7,836 bases of DNA from an uncultured Selenomonas sp. (GTDB lineage Bacteria > Bacillota > Negativicutes > Selenomonadales > Selenomonadaceae). Shown here in pieces: positions 7,183-7,836 of this stretch (position 1 is its first letter; the number at the start of each line of letters is the position of its first letter). A model generated the notes under the pieces. It was not told the DNA's origin. It ran no database searches and was given only the letters and a program-made list of their open reading frames with translations. A program made the position numbers and the translations under genes. The stretch is from positions 1 to 7,836 of the forward strand of contig CAJPRR010000107.1 in assembly GCA_905373085.1 (NCBI GenBank), written 5' to 3'.

Positions 7183-7437
7183 ATGTTTGATTTCTTCTTG
7201 TCCCGACTTCTCGATTCCGTTGTCGACGCTGTGCTTTCCGAGCTTCCCGATGAAGCGGCTTCCGTGGGTCGCCGCCTGTGGTCGGAGGATGTCGTGCGCT
7301 GCGCGGCCGGGGTTGCGGCGGGGGTTCTTCTGGCAGAGGCGGCACGCCGCGTGGATTCGAGGCTGGGCGATCTCGTAGATGGTGCACGCGTCTCCGGGGG
7401 CGGCGGGCAGCTTGACGAGCCGCGCCTTCTCGCGTAA
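7183..7437 (+). CDS. hypothetical small protein, 84 aa
   Basis: The start follows AAAGGAG with an 8-9-nt spacer. The N-terminus is amphipathic (MFDFFLSRLLDSVVDAVLSE), followed by a charged stretch. A short Ala/Val-rich hydrophobic helix sits at residues ~38-56 (RCAAGVAAGVLLAEAARR), and the tail contains GGGG and looks disordered. One weak membrane-associated helix is possible. Codon use is GC-rich like the neighbours, which supports coding, but I know no family. It lies between the WYL pair and the CRISPR leader. The last ~25 codons overlap, on the opposite strand, a reading frame with a phage-like LPAAPGDACTIYEI stretch, so the 3' part could be noise. Confidence 0.5.
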   Translation: MFDFFLSRLLDSVVDAVLSELPDEAASVGRRLWSEDVVRCAAGVAAGVLLAEAARRVDSRLGDLVDGARVSGGGGQLDEPRLLA

Positions 7438-7472
7438 CGACAGCCGGCGTCTGCATCGCAAAGGGACGATTT

Positions 7473-7501
7473 CCCCCCTGCCGTCTTGGACGGCAGGAGG
7501 G
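7473..7501 (+). repeat. GC-rich hairpin downstream of the 84-aa gene
   Basis: CCTGCCGTC (7477-7485) and GACGGCAGG (7489-7497) form a perfect 9-bp inverted repeat with a 3-nt spacer (or 8 bp with a 5-nt loop). C and G runs on either side can extend it across one bulged A. There is no T-run on either strand, so it is not a standard intrinsic terminator. It may still stop or stabilise the transcript of the small gene and insulates the leader promoter that follows. Confidence 0.5.
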
Positions 7502-7550
7502 TGCTTGGCTGGGACGAATGCTCAGAGTGATTTTTGCGCGAGATCCCGAT

Positions 7551-7579
7551 TTGACAAAGAGGCTAAATCATGGTACATT
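7551..7579 (+). promoter_or_regulatory. strong predicted promoter for the CRISPR leader / structured RNA
   Basis: A perfect TTGACA (7551-7556) is separated by exactly 17 nt from TACATT (7574-7579, four of six consensus bases). The expected start, about 7586, falls three bases before the first arm of the long closing stem of the structured region. This makes it likely that the hairpin series is transcribed as RNA, followed by the CRISPR repeat. Confidence 0.65.
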
Positions 7580-7585
7580 ATGGGA

Positions 7586-7765
7586 AGCGGAAAACCTCCT
7601 AGAGGCAAAAAAAGGGGGCAGGTTTTCCGATTTTCCTCAAATCGTCGCAAGCCTTGCTATACAAGGCGCGGCGGGGTCATTACATAGTCGCGGGGTATGT
7701 AATGACAGTCGAAAACATGCGATCGCATGTTCGGCTTTGAGGAGGTTTTCCAAAACCGCGTTTTG
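7586..7765 (+). ncRNA. highly structured leader or small RNA upstream of the CRISPR repeat
   Basis: The predicted transcript folds by perfect inverted repeats. A closing stem of 12 bp is GGAAAACCTCCT (7589-7600) with AGGAGGTTTTCC (7740-7751). Inside it are four hairpins: CGATTT/AAATCG (7628-7644); CGC-AA-GCCTTG/CAAGGC-GCG (7646-7670, loop CTATA); the 11-bp GTCATTACATA/TATGTAATGAC (7676-7706, loop of 9); and GTCG-AA-AACATGC/GCATGTT-CGGC (7708-7735, centred on an 18-bp palindrome). A fifth, CAAAAC/GTTTTG (7751-7765), follows. The 5' arm also pairs with AGGTTTTCC at 7620-7628, an alternative fold. No class known to me fits. It may be an unusually structured CRISPR leader or an independent RNA; the stems are seen, the transcription and role are inferred. 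Confidence 0.5.
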
Positions 7766-7798
7766 AGCCTTCTGTTTCTGCGGCCTCCCAGACACAGA

Positions 7799-7835
7799 GT
7801 CACATGTGATCTCATACCGCTTGCGGTATTGAAAC
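7799..7835 (+). CRISPR. probable first CRISPR repeat at the window edge
   Basis: The last bases form a 37-nt unit starting GTCACATGTGATCTC, containing the palindromic stem ATACCGC-TT-GCGGTAT (7814-7829) and ending in TGAAAC, so it closes with the ATTGAAAC typical of many type I and III repeats. Length, stem and 3' tag all suit a repeat, and CARF genes lie close by. Only one copy is visible because the window ends one base later, so the array itself is inferred. Contigs often break at arrays. Confidence 0.65.
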
Positions 7836-7836
7836 G

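Noticed and set aside
6973..7461. Minus-strand frame with a phage-like LPAAPGDACTIYEI stretch
   Set aside because: The similarity is limited to about 14 residues and the rest is featureless; the plus-strand 84-aa frame has a start signal and better codon use.
7586..7765. Retron non-coding RNA, because the closing stem resembles paired a1/a2 ends
   Set aside because: No reverse transcriptase gene is visible, and the interior is several short hairpins rather than one long msd stem.
7518..7766. 82-codon plus-strand ORF across the leader
   Set aside because: It lacks a good ribosome binding site, runs through the whole series of palindromes and has no protein-like pattern; the hairpins explain the region better.
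7438..7798. tracrRNA for a Cas9 or Cas12 system
   Set aside because: I find no stretch complementary to the terminal repeat that would act as an anti-repeat, and no such effector is present.

Overview
The window reads as the accessory (signalling) part of a type III-like CRISPR locus from a fairly GC-rich, Gram-negative Firmicute. Selenomonas or a related member of the Negativicutes is my best guess. That rests on strong AGGAGG-type ribosome binding sites, high-GC third codon positions, and the general look of the CARF, WYL and Rpn proteins. It is an inference from style, not a database match.

Left flank (1-780). A short transcription unit carries three very small ORFs of 22, 23 and 27 codons. 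Each has an AAAGGAGG Shine-Dalgarno 7-8 nt before its ATG. A promoter-like element stands in front and an intrinsic terminator closes the unit at 427-455; a 9-codon ORF lies just before the promoter. Next comes a good promoter (perfect TATAAT) followed by an internally deleted remnant of an Rpn/PD-(D/E)XK transposase-like gene (531-739).

Core (781-7105). Five genes run in the same direction with gaps of 11, 51 and 13 nt and one 26-nt overlap, and no convincing terminator lies between them, so they look like one operon. The order is: a 602-aa CARF-HEPN protein; a 120-aa small protein with an alternating beta/alpha pattern; a second, paralogous 623-aa CARF-HEPN protein; a 427-aa HTH-WYL protein; and a 315-aa WYL protein. 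In known type III systems CARF domains bind cyclic oligoadenylate and activate the HEPN RNase (R-x4-H). WYL proteins are ligand- or nucleic-acid-responsive regulators. The small protein between the two effectors sits where a signal-degrading ring nuclease might be expected, but I cannot assign it to a named family. No cas10, cas1, cas2, cas6 or cas7-like gene is in the window, so the signal generator must lie elsewhere or be absent.

Right flank (7106-7836). An 84-aa protein of unknown function with its own Shine-Dalgarno is followed by a hairpin. A near-consensus promoter follows (TTGACA, 17 nt, TACATT). Its predicted transcript begins just before a long run of perfect inverted repeats: a 12-bp closing stem around at least four hairpins, then one more hairpin. 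The window ends in what looks like the first unit of a CRISPR array: 37 nt with a 7-bp palindromic stem and a terminal ATTGAAAC. The highly structured leader RNA, with two mutually exclusive partners for its 5' arm, and the tandem microproteins on the left are the least explained parts of the window.
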